Below are positions 61,017 to 64,000 of a stretch of 64,000 nt of DNA, piece by piece. The stretch is from the NCBI GenBank assembly GCA_036583965.1, contig JAZBQD010000030.1, positions 58,529,551 through 58,593,550 of the forward strand. Direction: 5' to 3'. A model generated the notes under the pieces. That model worked only from the letters and a program-made list of their open reading frames with translations. It was not told where the DNA came from and did not search any database. The DNA is from Prunella strophiata. Its lineage: Eukaryota; Chordata; Aves; Passeriformes; Prunellidae. A program made the position numbers and the translations under genes. Numbering within the stretch: position 1 is the stretch's first letter; every line of letters begins with the position of its first letter.

Positions 61017-64000
61017 TAATTAGAAAAGGTTTGTCTATTGTCTCTTGCTTCTGGGACCCAAATCTTCTCTTTACTGTTTCAGGTAGACTGCTCATTATTT
61101 ATGTTGATTTTTGAAATACTACCTTCTTGAAGATAAAATATCCCAACAAACTCAAAAGCTTTTAACCATAAACTTCATTTAATATTAGGTCCATGTCATG
61201 GTGCATCATATATATATTACTCTTTATAGTAGTGACAAGCCTCAGACAATACAGTCATTTCTGCAGTGGTTTAAATCAAAATAATGGTTTCCAATCACTT
61301 AACAATTCATTCTCATTCATCTATCATGCATTTTTACTCAGCTGATTATTTTTTTTTATCTGCTCAACATCATTTAAGTCACTATATGAATGACACATAG
61401 CTGCTTGTGTCCTATGTTATAAATGTTAGATGCAATTACTTCCATGTCATCCTCCTCCAGCAACACAGGCTGTGTAGATTTTGTTAGCCCAATGAATGGT
61501 AATCTTTTTTTTCTCTATATTATCAAATAATCATTACTTCAGTGACACAGCCTACACCAAGTAGGTTTTCTCATATTTAGATCTTCATGTTAATTTTCAA
61601 TCCAAAATAATATTATCAAGTTTGACATAACGAAAAGCACCACAGGAAGAAAAGTATCAGACTTAGCTAATATTTGTAGATGTTGCTGGAGATAAAAATT
61701 GGCTGGTTGGCTTTTAAAAACCTTTGCGTTCTCCTCATTTATGATGTTGATAATAATGTTCAGAACCATTTTAGGAATCTATGTCCAAAACCTTGATTCA
61801 AAACATTCCACAATGAAGTGTGAGACTCAACAGTAGTGTGCAGGCCCACCAGTGGTCAAATCTCTGTCAGTTATTCACTCCTTGATCACCTTTAATCCAC
61901 CCAAAAAAAAAAAAAAATGGATTCCAGGTTCATCGAAAATAGAAAAGGAGTTTATTACTGTTCTAGATACAGCACCATGGGTGAAGCAGCAGCTAGTTCA
62001 GATAGCAATACAAGTACCCATGCACAGATTAAGAATTTTCCTGCCTCTCTTACCTCCACAGCCCAATTCAGTAAGCACTCTTCAAGACTGGTTTATCCAT
62101 AGGAATACCTGCATAGTGACAATAAAGGATACAACCTTATGTTAAAATGGGACAGTGACAAAGGATGCATGCAAAATGTAAACAAAGCATACTAATTTTT
62201 CACTCTCTTTCCAGAAGTGAAAAACAATTGAGACATTCAGGGGTTTTGTTGTTGTTTTTTTTTTTTTTTTTTTTTTTTTGGAGCTAATGTTTTTTTCCAT
62301 TGGAAACAAATTCTGAATGGAAAGGAAATTCTGTTTTCAGTTTTCCTTTGTATGTCATTCACAGTGAACAACATGGGTGTGCCAGTATTTTATGGGTATT
62401 AGAACTAAGTCTGAGTAGGAAATTCATCAGTTTTTACCCTATTCCCTAGCCCACATATCCCAACAGAGTAGTTATAATTGTTGCCACCTAAAAACCTATT
62501 ACCTGAAACTTCTGAAAACTTTTAAATTCCAATCTAATTGAGGAAGAAAAACTTTCACAAGATCATCTAATCCTGGAACAGCAATGGCTATCTGCCACTT
62601 ATAGCAGAATTTGACAAGTACATGCCATTACCAGAAGAACTCTTGAGACTGTTGAATGTTAGAGTAACAGATAAGTTTAATTACTTAGGTAACGTGAAAT
62701 AGAGGAGGAAAAAAGAACTTCGTTGTCTGAAAGACAGCTTCATAACACACAGAATACAAACTCAAGCTTGAAAGGATAACCTCTTCCATCTGTAGTTCAC
62801 TGACAGCGTGGGATGGTTTGAGAATGGAGAAAAATAAAGCTCAGGTCAAATAATATTTTGCTTCGTACTAGGCAAGTCTCATGTCCAGAGAAAGAAAAGA
62901 GTTATATAAAGCAGAATTGTAAAATTAGCAGATGAAAGATATATGAATCTGTCATTATTCTAAGAAAGGAGGAACTCAAATGAAACAAGTATTTACCTCA
63001 TGGGATAAAAAAGAACAAAGCAAATCACTGCCAACTGTTAAAAGGATTACTGAAGAGTTGCTACAGCATGACCCTGACCAAATTAGTCAGTCATGAAAGC
63101 ATCCCCAGAGAAAAAAGTCTTATGAAAGGTAAATCTCATATGAAAAAGAGGAAATTATACAGAATGCAGGGAACTGAGTGTTGTAGAAGTTATAGGTTTG
63201 TCACAGGTACGGTATTATAAAAGCATCATTCTTGCATTTTAATAGAGTATTTCTGATGTTCAAAGTCATTACAAAACCAGAACCACTGGTAAGTGCTGTT
63301 GTTATGTTTCACAGAGATTCACAGCAAGACCTTGGATGTCAGTAATGCCCAGGACTAATGGTGTCATCCAAGCCTGTCCTGAGAGCACATTTGGCTGGAA
63401 GCCATTGAAATATTCTAACACATCCACCTCTCTCCCCACCCATTTTTCATACAAAATAAATTTAGGTATTCAGAAAAAAAAAGGGGTTGTGTTTGTGAAA
63501 CACTGCAGCTGCACAAAGTGTCAATTTAGGGGGACCAGGACCCTCCAATGATAAAACACTAGTGCTACAAAGATCATTTTACATGTGGCATAGAAACAAT
63601 AGATCTTTCTAAGATCACTTGGTCTGTGATGGAGTAGTTAAAAGCTGGGTTAAAACTGACATTCCTGAAAAGGGAGATGAAAACAGAAAGGTTTAAAGGT
63701 AACAAATCATAAGGTTTCTGCAAGCCCCGCGATTACCCTGAGAAAAGAAGACAGAGGAAACTGCTGGTAACAGCTGGTCTTGAATCACTTAATGTTCATA
63801 GTATTTTGCAGTTAATTCAGGTAGATGAGGCTCAGGCAGAGTAGACAAACTGCAGAGATTTAATACAGAGATTTGAGAAGTGCTGCTCATTACATAAAAA
63901 TGAAACACATCAGCAATGCATTTCTAAGCAGACAGCACAAAAAACCTGAAAACATAGAAGTGCTCATGTGTGAAGAGCTAATGTAGCAATCTAGGGATAA
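61017..64000. other. AT-rich non-coding DNA, no gene seen
   Basis: No supported gene or recognised mobile element up to the window end. A T-run of about 25 bases lies near 62255-62279 and a 13-base A run near 61903. Confidence 0.55.
62255..62279. repeat. poly(T) tract, about 25 T
   Basis: A long T homopolymer following 'ggggttttgttgttg'. Exact length is uncertain by a base or so. Confidence 0.88.

Overview
This window looks like gene-poor, AT-rich nuclear DNA from a bird, most likely a songbird. The evidence is the repeat content. CR1 LINE fragments end in the avian octamer tail (ATTCTATG). One SINE joins a tRNA-Ile-like head to a CR1-like tail and matches the passerine TguSINE1 type. Three solo LTRs belong to one family that I recognise from songbird genomes. 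Nothing bacterial or viral-genome-like is present: there are no operons and no long uninterrupted reading frames. Nearly all open frames are chance or repeat-derived; the longest ones are an artefact of a tetranucleotide repeat.

Layout. 1-402 is the inner part of a CR1 copy on the minus strand. 4.6-5.2 kb is the first of three related LTRs; the others are at 30.3-30.9 and 39.0-39.6 kb. 13.6-13.75 kb (minus) holds a candidate exon with strong splice-site matches and a hydrophobic C-terminal frame. 16.53-16.91 kb (plus) holds the best gene candidate: an acceptor, a 41-codon coding tail, a stop codon, a 3'UTR, AATAAA and a GU-rich element, so probably the terminal exon of an unidentified gene. 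16.04 and 18.25 kb carry a 68-bp near-identical direct repeat, and the second copy abuts a GC-rich island of unknown nature (18.3-18.96 kb). 20.7-22.25 kb contains remnants of an old antisense LINE. 23.3-23.84 kb is a retroviral-type LTR with clear TATA and AATAAA. 26.04-26.18 kb is the SINE. 36.8-38.7 kb is one old, nearly 2-kb antisense CR1/L3-like LINE. 41.3-42.76 kb is a CR1 copy whose 5' part is inverted against its 3' part, the structure expected from twin priming. 44.3-44.7, 47.55-48.25, 54.99-55.12, 59.4-59.84 and 60.94-61.0 kb are further CR1 pieces. 47.0-47.5 kb is a (AAAT)n array of roughly 125 units directly next to a CR1. 52.4-52.65 kb is a probable short ERV LTR.

The most noteworthy items are the inverted CR1, the unidentified terminal exon, the 68-bp repeat pair beside the GC-rich island, and the long AAAT array. 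I found no CRISPR array, defence system, intact transposase or intact retroviral gene. Family assignments rest on recognition by eye, because no search could be run; most repeat boundaries are approximate.
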